Shown one piece after another: positions 8,496 through 18,133 of a stretch of 47,353 nucleotides of DNA. Source of the DNA: an uncultured Acetatifactor sp. (GTDB lineage: Bacteria > Bacillota > Clostridia > Lachnospirales > Lachnospiraceae); assembly GCA_949840935.1 (NCBI GenBank), contig CATKXX010000022.1:1-47353 (forward strand). Direction: 5' to 3'. Under the pieces are notes generated by a model. That model saw only the letters and a program-made list of their open reading frames with translations, did not search any database and was not told the DNA's origin. The position numbers were made by a program, and so were the translations under genes. Every line of letters begins with the position of its first letter. Position 1 is the stretch's first letter.

Positions 8496-9035
8496 GTGAA
8501 ACAGGATATTCAGATCAGAAAAGCAGTGGAAGCAGACCTTGACGGCATCGGGAAGTTATACGAGGACATATGCGACTATCTGGAAGCACACCAAAATTAT
8601 CCGGGGTGGAGGAAGGGCATCTATCCGGTTCGCAGCGATGCGGAGGAAGGACTCAGGGAAAACGCATTGTATCTTGCCCGGATTGGAAAGGAAACCGCAG
8701 GAGCGTTTATGCTGAAACACAAACCGGAGGAGGGGTATGAGAACGGGAAATGGCTGACAGAGGATGATTATGAGCGTATTTATGTGCTGTATACGCTTGC
8801 CGTCCATCCTGATTTCCAGAAACACGGTGTGGGAGCGGAGCTGTTAATGTATGCCGAAGGGGTGGCGCGGGAGGAGAGGTGCGTAAGCATCAGGCTTGAC
8901 GTAGTAAAGGATAATATCCCTGCGGAGCGGCTTTATCGGAAATGCGGATATCAGCTGGCAGGAACCGTAAGCCTGGGGTATGAAGCATATGGTCTTCCAT
9001 GGTTTCATCTTTATGAAAAAGTGCTGGCCGATTGA
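8496..9035 (+). CDS. GNAT family N-acetyltransferase
   Basis: A 179-residue GCN5-related acetyltransferase. The acetyl-CoA binding segment is VLYTLAVHPDFQKHGVGAELL, whose Q-x-x-G-V-G pattern is the pyrophosphate loop. The NIPAERLYRKCGYQ stretch near the C-terminus is the usual last part of the fold. It starts with GTG at 8496 behind GCAGGGGG. The substrate cannot be predicted. It lies 34 bases after the VWA gene and 36 before the HD gene, so it may share their transcript. Confidence 0.88.
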   Translation: MKQDIQIRKAVEADLDGIGKLYEDICDYLEAHQNYPGWRKGIYPVRSDAEEGLRENALYLARIGKETAGAFMLKHKPEEGYENGKWLTEDDYERIYVLYTLAVHPDFQKHGVGAELLMYAEGVAREERCVSIRLDVVKDNIPAERLYRKCGYQLAGTVSLGYEAYGLPWFHLYEKVLAD

Positions 9036-9071
9036 TAACGGTTTCAGGGCAGCGTAGAAAGGGAACATAAT

Positions 9072-9653
9072 ATGAAAAAAGAATATCCCTCCACAGAGGA
9101 GGCAGAGAGAATCCTGCAGGAGGCGGAAGGCTGTAATCCCGGCCCCTGGGGGGATCACAGCCGCTGCGTGGCGGAATGCGCGGGGAAAATCGCGGCAGCA
9201 TGTGGGGACATGGATGTGGATAAAGCGTATGTCCTGGGGCTTTTGCATGATATCGGAAGAAAATTCGGCACGAGGCACCTGGGGCATGTTTATGACGGCT
9301 GGAAATATATGGAGTGGATGGGATATCCGGGGGTGGGAAGAATCTGTCTGACCCATTCCTTTGCCTGTCATTCCCTGGATCTCTATATCGGAAAGTTTGA
9401 TATACTGCCGGAGCAGGAGGCGGAGGTGCGTAAGGCTTTGGGAGGTCTGGAGTATGACGACTATGACAGGCTGATCCAGCTCTGTGACGCCATAGGCACG
9501 GCGGAGGGCGTGGCGGCCATGGAAGACAGGATGCAGGATATCAGGCGCAGATATGGGACTTATCCCCAGGAGAAATGGAATCAGAACCTTGCGCTGCGGG
9601 ATTATTTTGAGAGACGTACCGGAGAGGATATCTACAGCCTGTTGGGGAAATAG
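9072..9653 (+). CDS. HD-domain hydrolase
   Basis: A 193-residue protein with an HD metal-dependent phosphohydrolase domain. The HD pair is in YVLGLLHDIGRKFG near residue 60, an upstream histidine is in WGDHSRCVAEC, and a later Asp is in IQLCDAIGTAEG. Proteins like this hydrolyse nucleotides or phosphate esters; the precise substrate is unknown. Its start is preceded by AAAGGGAACATAAT. Confidence 0.85.
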   Translation: MKKEYPSTEEAERILQEAEGCNPGPWGDHSRCVAECAGKIAAACGDMDVDKAYVLGLLHDIGRKFGTRHLGHVYDGWKYMEWMGYPGVGRICLTHSFACHSLDLYIGKFDILPEQEAEVRKALGGLEYDDYDRLIQLCDAIGTAEGVAAMEDRMQDIRRRYGTYPQEKWNQNLALRDYFERRTGEDIYSLLGK

Positions 9654-9772
9654 AAAATATCATGTCAACAGGAAATAAAACGGCATACTTGAGTGCATCA
9701 GGGGCACAAAGGCAATATTTTTACCTTCTCCAAAACCGATTCAGTCTGTTATTCCCTGAAAAACACTCCTCC

Positions 9773-9801
9773 TTGAAAAAATTCCTTTTTCATGATACCA
9801 T
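9773..9801 (+). promoter_or_regulatory. candidate promoter for tyrS
   Basis: TTGAAA at 9773 and TACCAT at 9796 with a 17-base spacer, 55 bases before the tyrS start. No T-box (the conserved AGGGTGGNACCGCG) is present in 9654-9855, although T-boxes often control tyrS in Firmicutes. Confidence 0.45.
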
Positions 9802-9855
9802 GTTTGTGGTTTCAGTGAGATAAATCCAAAATACAGGAAAGGCATGGAAATTAAG

Positions 9856-11115
9856 ATGACAGTATTTGAGGAATTAAAGGCCAGGGGGCTGCTGGCGCAG
9901 CTTACCGACGAGGAGGAGATCAGGGAATTGGTGGACAATGGGAAGGCGGTATTCTATATCGGCTTCGACCCCACCGCGGACAGTCTCCATGTAGGGCATT
10001 TCATGGCCCTGTGTTTGATGAAAAGGCTGCAGATGGCGGGAAACAAGCCCATTGCACTGATCGGCGGCGGCACCGCCATGATCGGCGATCCTTCCGGGCG
10101 CACCGATATGCGGAATATGATGACGAAGGAGACCATCGACCATAACTGTGAATGTTTTAAGAAGCAGATGAGCCGTTTTATCGAGTTTGAGGAGGGCGGC
10201 GGGGAGACAGCGTCCGCAGACAAGAGCTTTTCCAGGGCAATTATGGTGAACAATGCGGACTGGCTCCGGGATTTGAATTACATTGAATTCATCCGGGATA
10301 TCGGAGCCCATTTCTCCGTAAACCGTATGCTTACGGCGGAGTGCTACAAGCAGCGCATGGAGAAGGGGCTGAGCTTTCTCGAATTTAACTATATGATCAT
10401 GCAGAGCTATGACTTCCTGTGCCTGTACCAGAAGTACGGCTGTAACATGCAGTTCGGCGGCGACGATCAGTGGAGCAACATGCTGGGCGGCACGGAGCTG
10501 ATCCGCAGGAAGCTGGGTAAGGATGCCTACGCTATGACGATTACCCTGTTGCTGAATTCCGAAGGCAAGAAGATGGGTAAGACCCAGAAGGGGGCAGTGT
10601 GGCTTGACCCGGATAAGACCTCGCCCTTTGAATTCTACCAGTACTGGAGGAATGTGGCTGACGCGGACGTGCTGAAATGCCTGCGAATGCTTACCTTCCT
10701 TCCTCTGGAACAGATTGACGAGATGGATCAGTGGGAAGGCAGCCAGTTGAACCAGGCCAAGGAAATCCTGGCTTTTGAGCTGACAAAGATGATCCATGGC
10801 GAGGAGGAGGCCGTGAAAGCCCAGGAGAGCGCAAGGGCGCTGTTCACTGGCGGAAATGCTGCGGAAATGCCTACCTGTGAGCTGCAGGAGGGGGATTTTG
10901 TGAACGGTTCCATCGATATCCTTGGGGTGCTGACAAGCTCCGGCCTTACCACGTCCCGTTCCGAGGCGAGACGTGCCGTGGAACAGGGCGGCGTCACCGT
11001 GGACAATGAGAAGGTGACGGATGTAAAGACTTCTTATGTTCCCGGACAGTTTGCGGGAGAGGGGATTATTGTGAAACGCGGCAAGAAAAATTTCAGAAGA
11101 GTCGTGATGAAATAA
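9856..11115 (+). CDS. tyrS: tyrosyl-tRNA synthetase
   Basis: A 419-residue class I aminoacyl-tRNA synthetase that charges tRNA-Tyr. HVGH at 45-48 is the HIGH signature, [11 protein letters not shown] the ATP site start, [10 protein letters not shown] the tyrosine site, and KMGKT near 235 the KMSKS equivalent. The last ~70 residues are an S4 RNA-binding domain ([24 protein letters not shown]). The ATG at 9856 gives the usual N-terminus MTVFEEL; an ATG at 9844 is only one base after the AGGAAAGG ribosome site. It is a complete gene of normal length, transcribed alone. Confidence 0.97.
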   Translation: MTVFEELKARGLLAQLTDEEEIRELVDNGKAVFYIGFDPTADSLHVGHFMALCLMKRLQMAGNKPIALIGGGTAMIGDPSGRTDMRNMMTKETIDHNCECFKKQMSRFIEFEEGGGETASADKSFSRAIMVNNADWLRDLNYIEFIRDIGAHFSVNRMLTAECYKQRMEKGLSFLEFNYMIMQSYDFLCLYQKYGCNMQFGGDDQWSNMLGGTELIRRKLGKDAYAMTITLLLNSEGKKMGKTQKGAVWLDPDKTSPFEFYQYWRNVADADVLKCLRMLTFLPLEQIDEMDQWEGSQLNQAKEILAFELTKMIHGEEEAVKAQESARALFTGGNAAEMPTCELQEGDFVNGSIDILGVLTSSGLTTSRSEARRAVEQGGVTVDNEKVTDVKTSYVPGQFAGEGIIVKRGKKNFRRVVMK

Positions 11116-11120
11116 TTTGC

Positions 11121-11157
11121 GGCCATGCCTTTTCTCGGAATCAGGCATGGCCGTTTT
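11121..11157 (+). terminator. terminator after tyrS
   Basis: GGCCATGCC at 11121-11129 pairs with GGCATGGCC at 11144-11152, followed by GTTTT. Confidence 0.85.
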
Positions 11158-11177
11158 ATCGTGTAAAGAAAAAATTA

Positions 11178-11206
11178 TTGCGGAATTTTCCTATATATGT
11201 TAAAAT
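11178..11206 (+). promoter_or_regulatory. promoter for membrane channel gene
   Basis: TTGCGG at 11178 and TAAAAT at 11201 with a 17-base spacer, in an AT-rich leader 34 bases upstream of the start codon. Confidence 0.5.
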
Positions 11207-11240
11207 TTTATAAATTATACTATATAGGAGGAAGCAAGTT

Positions 11241-12437
11241 ATGAGTATTATCAATTCTTTTGTAGCTGCTGTGGGCAATGGCATCTGGTCCGTGATCATG
11301 GCAGCATTGATTCTTGTGGCCGCATTTGTGGTGGCAGCCATCGTCCGGTCACTGGTGCTGAAACTGCTGGGCAAGGGCAAGATTGGCCAGTTCCTGGACA
11401 AGCTGGATACCGCGGGCGGTGATGGCAAGGCGGGAGGCACCAGGGAATTTATCGGTAAGCTGGTACATCTGCTGGTGTTTCTGCTGTTTGTTCCCGGAAT
11501 CTTTGCCGCGCTGGGCATGAGAGAGGTTATTTCTCCCATTACAGGGCTGCTTAATATTGTATGGGGATATGTTCCCAATGTGGTTGCGGCTGTGATCGTA
11601 CTGGTGGTGGGCTGTTTTGTAGCAAAGCTGGTGCGTCAGCTTCTGATTCCCGTGTTCAGCAGGCTGAATGTGGACAAGCTTCAGGAGAAGGCCAGAGTGG
11701 AGGTGTCCAGCAGCGCTAAGCTTTCCAGCACGCTGGCTTACATTGTCTATGTGCTGATCCTGATCCCCATGATCATCATGGCGCTGGATGTGCTGAATAT
11801 CAGTGTGATCTCCACGCCTGCCGTACATATGCTGGATATGATCTTCGGCTTTATTCCCAATATTTTTGTAGGGCTGGTGATTATCATCATAGGCTGCATG
11901 ATCGGGAAATTTGTGGGCCAGATCGTGACGCGCCTGATCGCTTCCGCAGGGCTGGACGCAAAGCTTTCCGGGCTGCTGGATGACGAGAAGAAGAAATTCG
12001 AGCTTTCCCGGTTTGCGGGGGCTGTGGTGCATGTTGTGATCGTAATCTTCTTTGTAGTGGAAGGCGTCAATGTCCTTAAGCTGGAAGTCCTGACCAACAT
12101 CGGTGCGGTTGTGATCGGCTATATGCCTGCTGTCCTGAGTGCGGTGCTGATCCTTGCCATCTGCTATGTATCAGGTTCCATTGCTTCCAAAGCCCTGGTG
12201 AGCCGCGGGCATTCCGGCTATGAGCTGGCTGCGAAGTGTGCCATCCTTACTGTGGGCGTATTTATGGTTCTGAGCCAGCTGGGTATTGCGGAGGAAATCG
12301 TGAATTCCACATTCAAACTGATTCTGGCCGCAGTAGCGGTGGCATTTGCCATTGCCTTTGGTGTGGGCGGTAAGGATTTCGCATCCCATACTCTGAAAAA
12401 GCTGGAAGACAACATGGATAAGAAAGAGAAGAATTAA
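11241..12437 (+). CDS. mechanosensitive channel-type protein with repeated TM helices
   Basis: A 398-residue polytopic membrane protein. It has repeated amphipathic transmembrane units (GYVPNVVAAVIVLVVGCFVAK, GFIPNIFVGLVIIIIGCMIGK, GYMPAVLSAVLILAICYV), as in the conserved TM-helix repeat family related to small-conductance mechanosensitive channels and CmpX. A final glycine-rich hydrophobic stretch (AFAIAFGVGGKDFA) ends in a charged tail (KKLEDNMDKKEKN). It probably forms a membrane pore or tension sensor; ion specificity is not known. TATAGGAGGAAGCAAG before the ATG is a strong ribosome site. Monocistronic, between its own promoter and the spoIVA unit. Confidence 0.8.
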   Translation: MSIINSFVAAVGNGIWSVIMAALILVAAFVVAAIVRSLVLKLLGKGKIGQFLDKLDTAGGDGKAGGTREFIGKLVHLLVFLLFVPGIFAALGMREVISPITGLLNIVWGYVPNVVAAVIVLVVGCFVAKLVRQLLIPVFSRLNVDKLQEKARVEVSSSAKLSSTLAYIVYVLILIPMIIMALDVLNISVISTPAVHMLDMIFGFIPNIFVGLVIIIIGCMIGKFVGQIVTRLIASAGLDAKLSGLLDDEKKKFELSRFAGAVVHVVIVIFFVVEGVNVLKLEVLTNIGAVVIGYMPAVLSAVLILAICYVSGSIASKALVSRGHSGYELAAKCAILTVGVFMVLSQLGIAEEIVNSTFKLILAAVAVAFAIAFGVGGKDFASHTLKKLEDNMDKKEKN

Positions 12438-12462
12438 AGCAGGCAGGTGCGGCACGATTCAT

Positions 12463-12492
12463 GAATGTTTCCGGCCCTTCCCTCATATACAT
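12463..12492 (+). promoter_or_regulatory. candidate sigma-E promoter of spoIVA
   Basis: GAATGTT at 12463 and CATATACAT starting at 12484, 14 bases apart, resemble the mother-cell sigma-E pattern. This agrees with the known sigma-E control of spoIVA in Bacillus. The match is partial. Confidence 0.4.
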
Positions 12493-12521
12493 ATAGCAGA
12501 ATATGTTAGGAGGGGTTCTTT

Positions 12522-14003
12522 ATGGACTATGCATCGAATACATACGATCTCTATCGTGATATACAGAAAAGGACCGGAGGAGAAATTTACATAGGCGTGC
12601 TGGGACCGGTACGCACCGGAAAATCTACCTTTATCAAACGCTTCATGGAAGAACTTGTGCTCCCCGTGATGGAGGACGAACACGCGAAAGTGCGTGCACA
12701 GGACGAACTGCCCCAGAGTGCGGGAGGGAAGACCATTACCACCACGGAACCAAAATTCATCCCCAATGAGGCGGCAAAGGTAGTATTGAGCGGTGACATA
12801 CCTGTCTCAGTGCGCCTTATCGACTGTGTGGGGTATATGGTGGAGGGTGCCGCAGGCCATATGGAGGAGGACGTGGAGCGGATGGTGAAGACGCCCTGGT
12901 TCGACTATGAGATTCCTTTTACCCAGGCGGCGGAGATCGGCACGGATAAGGTCATGAACGACCATTCCACCATTGGGCTGGTGATCACCACCGACGGCAG
13001 CTTCGGGGAGCTTCCCAGGAATAATTACCTGGAGGCTGAGGAGAAGACCATACTGGCCCTGAAAAAGCTGCGCAAACCCTTCCTGGTACTGGTGAACAGC
13101 CAGAAGCCTTACTCGGAGGAGGCAAAGAAGACCGCCGCTGAGATTGGTGAGAAATATGGGGTGGCAGCAATCACTGTGAATTGTGAGCAGCTGAAAAAAG
13201 AAGACATCAATATGCTTTTGGAGAAGGTGCTCTACGAATTCCCCATTTCTTCTATTGAATTCTATATGCCCAAATGGGTGGAGATGCTTCCCAATGACAA
13301 CCGGATGAAGCAGGATATCATCGAGAAGGTGAAGCTTCTGATGAAGGATTATAATACCATACGCAATGTCCTGGAGAAGCCTGTTGATATGGACAGCGAT
13401 TACATAAAGCGCTGTAAGACGGATGCGGTAAGACTTTCCGACGGGGTGATCCGGGTGCAGCTTGACGTGGAGGAGACCTATTATTACGAGATGCTCACGG
13501 AGATGGTCGGGGAACCCATCGGAGACGAATATCAGCTGATCAGCAAGCTGAAAAGCTTTGCGGCGATGAAGCATGAATACGCAAAGGTTCTGGATGCGGT
13601 GAACATGGTCAGGATGAAAGGCTACGGGGTGGTGACGCCGGACCGGGACGAGATTGTCCTGGAGAGGCCTGAACTGATCAAGCATGGAAATAAATTCGGG
13701 GTGAAGATCAGGGCCTCCAGCCCTTCCATCCATATGATCCGGGCTAATATTGAGACAGAGATTGCTCCCATTGTGGGAACCCAGGAACAGGCAGACGATC
13801 TGATCCGGTACATTGATCAGACAGATAAAGAAAACGGTATTTGGGATACCAATATCTTCGGAAAGACAATTGAACAGCTCGTGAATGACGGCATCACGGC
13901 AAAGGTTGCGGTGATTGGCGAGGAAAGTCAGATGAAGCTGCAGGACACCATGCAGAAGATCGTAAATGACAGCAATGGCGGTATGGTCTGCATTATCATC
14001 TGA
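12522..14003 (+). CDS. spoIVA: stage IV sporulation protein A (spore coat base ATPase)
   Basis: A 493-residue ATPase that polymerises on the forespore surface and forms the base of the spore coat; it is made in the mother cell. Walker A GPVRTGKST is at 28-36. The conserved segments AQDELPQSAGGKTITTTEPKF, LIDCVGYMVEGA and the C-terminal MQKIVNDSNGGMVCIII are typical of SpoIVA, and the length is that of the Bacillus protein. GTTAGGAGGGGTTCTTT precedes the ATG. The gene ends close to a converging membrane-protein gene. Confidence 0.97.
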   Translation: MDYASNTYDLYRDIQKRTGGEIYIGVLGPVRTGKSTFIKRFMEELVLPVMEDEHAKVRAQDELPQSAGGKTITTTEPKFIPNEAAKVVLSGDIPVSVRLIDCVGYMVEGAAGHMEEDVERMVKTPWFDYEIPFTQAAEIGTDKVMNDHSTIGLVITTDGSFGELPRNNYLEAEEKTILALKKLRKPFLVLVNSQKPYSEEAKKTAAEIGEKYGVAAITVNCEQLKKEDINMLLEKVLYEFPISSIEFYMPKWVEMLPNDNRMKQDIIEKVKLLMKDYNTIRNVLEKPVDMDSDYIKRCKTDAVRLSDGVIRVQLDVEETYYYEMLTEMVGEPIGDEYQLISKLKSFAAMKHEYAKVLDAVNMVRMKGYGVVTPDRDEIVLERPELIKHGNKFGVKIRASSPSIHMIRANIETEIAPIVGTQEQADDLIRYIDQTDKENGIWDTNIFGKTIEQLVNDGITAKVAVIGEESQMKLQDTMQKIVNDSNGGMVCIII

Positions 14004-14022
14004 CAGGCGGCAGAAGGACGGT

Positions 14023-15567
14023 TTACAGCCCTGCGTAATAGGGGAAGGCATATCCGTACACTGTGATAAAGGCGGCGGCGGTGATCAGGGCCGCCAAGCA
14101 TATGCACAGGCCTGTGGGCAGCCAGCCGGGAAGGGCTTGGCCCACGGGCCTTTTGCCGTCCTTTGATATTTTAAAATGCTGCCGGAGGGAACCGAACAGG
14201 AAAAAGAGCTTTTCCAGGCCCCTGACACAATAGTAACAGAGCGGGATCAGAATCGGCATCAGATATCTTCCCTGTGGCTGATAGTCAATGCTGTAGGAAT
14301 AGATCACGCTCAGGATAAAGGGAATCAGCATACAGAGCGCCATATTTACATGGAAAAAGCGGTTCAGGGCAGGCCGTTCTGTCCCGGGGCCAACAGGTCT
14401 GCCGGAGCCTGATAGCATGGGTTCAGGGTGTCCGCCGGGAAGAGGCTTATCGGTGTCCCTGCCTGCTGGATCAGGGAATGAGATTCCTTCAGGAGGCTGG
14501 CCGAAGCGTGACAGCGGCAGGACACATCCCAGGATTCCCACAAGGAACAGCAGCTTATAAAAGCGGTAGATCCACAGGGCGGTGGTGACTACCATGGGGC
14601 CGTACATGCAGATAAAGCTGTTAAGGGAGAGCACCAGGAAGTCCGACCGGAAAAGCATGGAAGGTACCGTATGTCCCAGGGACTGATAGGTGATACGGAC
14701 GTCCGCCTTCATGTCATCGTTACCGTACAATTCCCCGCAGAGGCTTCTGGCGCGAAGCCCCAAAATATCCCCGTCGTAGAGGATGTAGCTTCGGATAAAC
14801 CACCAGCCGATCCCCAGGAGCACCAGAGCGCTGATGAAAAGCCCTTTTTTCAGGAAGGGCTTCCAGTCAAGCCGGATTCTGCCGCCCCGGGAGGAAAGGA
14901 AATGGGCGAAGAAAAGCAGGATACAGCTCAGGATAAAGCCGTAAGCATTATAGTAAGAGAGCGCGCAGAGTATGATTCCGGCGGACATGACCAGGCAGGA
15001 GCGGTAACGGAAATGATCCTGCAGACAGCAGGTCAGGCCGTAAAGCATGATGGCAATGGACATCATACAGCAGGAGTCGGTATTTACATAGGTGTGAAGG
15101 AACAGGCTCTGGGGCATGAACATAGTGAGAAAGCTGAAGATCCATTGCAGCCTGCTGTCCCGGAACCATTTCCGGCTGAGGAGCAGCACAAATACAGCCA
15201 TGATCAGCCCGAAGGCGAAGTCCACCAGGCGTGCAGTATAAAACAGGATATCCGGATCCTGGGTAAAGCAGCCTGCCAGCCGCATGGAATAGCCCTGGAG
15301 CATATAGGGCAGAATAGGCTGGAAGGCATAGGAAAATCCATAAGCCGGAATCCTTATGGATTCTTCATAGCCGTTCGGCAGTGTGCCGTGCTCCGCAATG
15401 TATTGTGGTATCAGGTATCGGTTAAATTCGTCCGGGGGATTGCCAAAGGGCTGCCGGATCAGGAGTGAAAGCCCTAAAATAATATATATGGCAAAAAAGC
15501 AGACAGTCAGCAGTGCCTGCGGCCGGATGCGCCGTGTATGTGTATTCCGTTTCCCTTTTCTCATCAT
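14023..15567 (-). CDS. DUF2142/GT-C-like polytopic membrane protein
   Basis: A 514-residue integral membrane protein with about ten hydrophobic segments. After the first helix (LLTVCFFAIYIILGLSLL) comes NPPDEFNRYLIPQYI, the acidic loop typical of DUF2142 and GT-C glycosyltransferases. Near the C-terminus, DYQPQGRYLMPILIPLCYY is another DUF2142-type signature. A hydrophilic Pro/Gly-rich insert (about 355-395) interrupts the helices. It probably transfers a sugar from a lipid carrier outside the membrane; substrate unknown. The start is set at 15567 because AGAAAGGA lies 10 bases upstream, whereas an ATG at 15588 coincides with the predicted transcript start. It is divergent from another GT-like gene. 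Confidence 0.8.
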   Translation of the reverse strand: MMRKGKRNTHTRRIRPQALLTVCFFAIYIILGLSLLIRQPFGNPPDEFNRYLIPQYIAEHGTLPNGYEESIRIPAYGFSYAFQPILPYMLQGYSMRLAGCFTQDPDILFYTARLVDFAFGLIMAVFVLLLSRKWFRDSRLQWIFSFLTMFMPQSLFLHTYVNTDSCCMMSIAIMLYGLTCCLQDHFRYRSCLVMSAGIILCALSYYNAYGFILSCILLFFAHFLSSRGGRIRLDWKPFLKKGLFISALVLLGIGWWFIRSYILYDGDILGLRARSLCGELYGNDDMKADVRITYQSLGHTVPSMLFRSDFLVLSLNSFICMYGPMVVTTALWIYRFYKLLFLVGILGCVLPLSRFGQPPEGISFPDPAGRDTDKPLPGGHPEPMLSGSGRPVGPGTERPALNRFFHVNMALCMLIPFILSVIYSYSIDYQPQGRYLMPILIPLCYYCVRGLEKLFFLFGSLRQHFKISKDGKRPVGQALPGWLPTGLCICLAALITAAAFITVYGYAFPYYAGL

Positions 15568-15595
15568 GTAATCAAAATCCTTTCTCATACCACAT

Positions 15596-15624
15596 ATAGT
15601 AACATATTATTTCCCACAAAACAA
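15596..15624 (-). promoter_or_regulatory. promoter of leftward GT-C-like gene
   Basis: On the minus strand, TTGTTT (15624-15619) and TACTAT (15601-15596) are 17 bases apart. It overlaps the region of the divergent promoter, so the two may interfere or be co-regulated. Confidence 0.5.
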
Positions 15625-15629
15625 ATAAT

Positions 15630-15658
15630 TTGCTTTTTAATATGTTTTTTTGTATAAT
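15630..15658 (+). promoter_or_regulatory. promoter of GtrII-like gene
   Basis: TTGCTT at 15630 and a perfect TATAAT at 15653, 17 bases apart, in an AT-rich region. Confidence 0.7.
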
Positions 15659-15701
15659 GTAGTTGTTTCTTATGGCATTATCTGTTAAGGAGATTTATGG
15701 A

Positions 15702-17267
15702 TTGAAAACGGGTATGGAAAAATACCGCAGTCACCTTTGGGGGATTGGGCTGCTTGTCTTTTTATTACACAGCGCAAAACTGAATTCCAATGTGATCGGG
15801 ATTGATACGGAGGATCTGATCCATCTGGGCCGGGATTTCTATGGCGGGTGGCTGACCACAGGGCGCCAGGGGCTTGTCTTTCTGAAATATCTGTTGGGGA
15901 ATGGCAGCTTTCATCCCTATTTTGCGGGTCTTATGACGCTGGTCATGCTGTTTTTGGCCGTGGCGGCGTTCCTGCTGCTGTGGGATCATGTTTGGGACTG
16001 GGGCAAAAAGACGGGGTATGGGGTGGCCGCCTGGCTTTTTGGCGGGCTTTTGTGGATTTCCCATCCCATTCTTGTGGAACAGCTTTACTTTTCCCTCCAG
16101 GGAATGGAAATCTGCCTCTGCTTTGTCCTGACGGCGGGGGCTTTGTATCTTTCCCGCAGGTGGGTGGAGGGCAGCGGCCGGAAGCGCTTCCTGTTTTTTG
16201 CGGCAGCGGCAGTGATATTGCTCATCACTTTTTCCAGCTATCAGATTTTTGTCGTGCTCTATATCTTTGGGGCAGTGACCCTGCTTTTCCTGCAGTGCCT
16301 GTCGGCCCTGTGCGGGGATAACGCGCTTTCCGCCGGGGCTTTATGGAAAAGGATCGGTCTGTATGCGGCCCTGTTTCTGACGGCGTTTGGGATCAATATG
16401 GCAGTCACCAGGCTTTTTTTCAGCACTTCGGATTATCTGCAGCAGCAGATATTATGGGGGACAGGGGCCTTTGTGGACAACCTGCGGAACATTGTACACC
16501 ATGTCAGACAGGCGCTCACGGGGGCGGATTCCATTTTCTACCACTGGACATACGGGCTGCTCTGCGTGACGGCCCTTTTACAGCTTTTGCTGATGATAAG
16601 GAAGCATCGCGGACGGAATAAGCGGGGAAGCCTTCTGATGGCAGTCTTCCTGTTCCTGTCGGTCATGGCAATGCCCTTTCTGATGACTGTTGTCATAGGC
16701 GGGACGCCGATCGTGAGGTCACAGCTGATTCTGCCTGTGATGACAGGCTTCCTGGCTTACCTGAACATAGCCCTGCTGCAGCAGGCTGTACTCCCCGGGA
16801 GGAGGGCTTCCATCTGTGCTGCGGCTGTGCTGGCGGCGGCCTGTGCGGCAGGCGGCGTGGAACAGGCCAGGATGACAGAGGCGTTGTATTATACGGATCG
16901 CTGCCGTTATGAGCAGGATGTGGCTGTGGCCCGGCAGCTTATCCGGGAGCTGGAACGCGTGAACCGCTGGGATCTTCCTGTGGCTGTGGTGGGGAAGCTG
17001 GAATTTGAGCCGAACAATGCCTGTGTCCAGGGAGAGATCATCGGAAAGTCCTTTTTTGACTATGATACGGAGGTGGAGCCTCTGAATTACTGGAGCACAA
17101 GGCGTATCCTGGGATTTTTCCATACCCTGGGAGCGGACTTTGAACAGCTTCCGGCGGACAGGATGGACGAGGCCCTGGAATACAGTACTTGTATGGCAAT
17201 GTGGCCGGAATACAACTGCATTGAGTTGAGTGATGACTTTGCGGTGATCAAGCTGAGTGATTTTTAA
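15702..17267 (+). CDS. GtrII-like glucosyltransferase domain membrane protein
   Basis: A polytopic membrane protein of about 521 residues resembling the Glucos_trans_II (GtrII) family, which adds glucose from a lipid carrier to surface polymers. The N-terminal NVIGIDTEDLIHLGRDFYGGW and TTGRQGLVFLKYLLG are the conserved first loop. About eleven hydrophobic helices follow, then a soluble C-terminal domain of ~130 residues. The proposed start is TTG at 15702, nine bases after AAGGAG; ATG codons at 15672 and 15714 are alternatives without a good ribosome site. The downstream purine nucleoside phosphorylase begins 18 bases later, so the two may share a transcript. Confidence 0.78.
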   Translation: MKTGMEKYRSHLWGIGLLVFLLHSAKLNSNVIGIDTEDLIHLGRDFYGGWLTTGRQGLVFLKYLLGNGSFHPYFAGLMTLVMLFLAVAAFLLLWDHVWDWGKKTGYGVAAWLFGGLLWISHPILVEQLYFSLQGMEICLCFVLTAGALYLSRRWVEGSGRKRFLFFAAAAVILLITFSSYQIFVVLYIFGAVTLLFLQCLSALCGDNALSAGALWKRIGLYAALFLTAFGINMAVTRLFFSTSDYLQQQILWGTGAFVDNLRNIVHHVRQALTGADSIFYHWTYGLLCVTALLQLLLMIRKHRGRNKRGSLLMAVFLFLSVMAMPFLMTVVIGGTPIVRSQLILPVMTGFLAYLNIALLQQAVLPGRRASICAAAVLAAACAAGGVEQARMTEALYYTDRCRYEQDVAVARQLIRELERVNRWDLPVAVVGKLEFEPNNACVQGEIIGKSFFDYDTEVEPLNYWSTRRILGFFHTLGADFEQLPADRMDEALEYSTCMAMWPEYNCIELSDDFAVIKLSDF

Positions 17268-17285
17268 AGAAGGAGGGATGAGAAG

Positions 17286-18110
17286 ATGGACAACGTCTAT
17301 GAAAAGCTGCTTGGATGCTATGAAAATGTGCGGAAAAGGACGGATTTCCGGCCCAGGGTTGCCATTGTCCTGGGTTCCGGGCTGGGGGACTATGCGGAAC
17401 AGATCCGGGTCGTTACGGAGCTTTCCTACGGTGAAATAGAGGGGTTCCCTGTCTCCACGGTTCCCGGCCATGCGGGCAGGTTTATTTTCGGTTATATTGG
17501 CGAAATCCCTGTGGTATGCATGAAGGGCAGGGTTCATTACTATGAGGGATATCCCATCAGTGACGTAGTGCTGCCCATCCGGCTGATGAAGCTGATGGGG
17601 GCGGAGATTTTATTCCTGACCAATGCGGCGGGAGGTGTCAACACTTCCTTCCATGCGGGGGATCTGATGCTGATCAGGGATCATATCTCCGTCTTTGCTC
17701 CCAATCCCCTGATCGGGAAGAATATGGATGAGCTGGGAGTGCGTTTCCCGGATATGAGCACTGTGTATGACAGGGAGCTGCAGCAGATCATCACCAGGGC
17801 GGCCAGGGAAAATCACATTTTCCTTCAGGGAGGGGTCTATGCCCAGCTGACGGGGCCTTCCTTTGAATCTCCCGCGGAGATCAGGATGCTCCGGGGGATG
17901 GGAGTGGACGCAGTGGGCATGAGCACGGTGGTGGAGGCCATAGCCGCCAATCATATGGGGATGCGGATATGCGGCATTTCCTGCATCAGCAATCTGGCCG
18001 CAGGCATGACGGCCAATCCCCTGACCCATGAGGAGGTACAGGAGGCGGCGGATATGGCGGCGCCGGCCTTTAAGAAGCTGGTGACAGAAGCGGTTAAGAA
18101 GATGGCCTGA
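17286..18110 (+). CDS. purine nucleoside phosphorylase (trimeric type)
   Basis: A 274-residue phosphorylase that splits inosine or guanosine into base and ribose-1-phosphate. VAIVLGSGLGDYAE near residue 25 and VPGHAGRF are phosphate-site motifs. GRVHYYEGYP, LTNAAGGVN and VDAVGMSTVVEAIAANHMG are the class II (PunA/PNP) signatures. It is the first gene of a salvage cluster with cytidine deaminase, an adenosine-type deaminase and a purine permease. AAGGAGGGATGAGAAG precedes the ATG. Confidence 0.95.
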   Translation: MDNVYEKLLGCYENVRKRTDFRPRVAIVLGSGLGDYAEQIRVVTELSYGEIEGFPVSTVPGHAGRFIFGYIGEIPVVCMKGRVHYYEGYPISDVVLPIRLMKLMGAEILFLTNAAGGVNTSFHAGDLMLIRDHISVFAPNPLIGKNMDELGVRFPDMSTVYDRELQQIITRAARENHIFLQGGVYAQLTGPSFESPAEIRMLRGMGVDAVGMSTVVEAIAANHMGMRICGISCISNLAAGMTANPLTHEEVQEAADMAAPAFKKLVTEAVKKMA

Positions 18111-18133
18111 TTCCCGGAAAAGAGGGAAGACGG

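Noticed and set aside
9654..9855. T-box riboswitch upstream of tyrS
   Set aside because: The conserved T-box sequence and specifier structure are not present.
14671..15468. Long plus-strand frame opposite the DUF2142-like gene
   Set aside because: Shadow of the minus-strand gene; hydrophilic sequence with no domain and no ribosome site.
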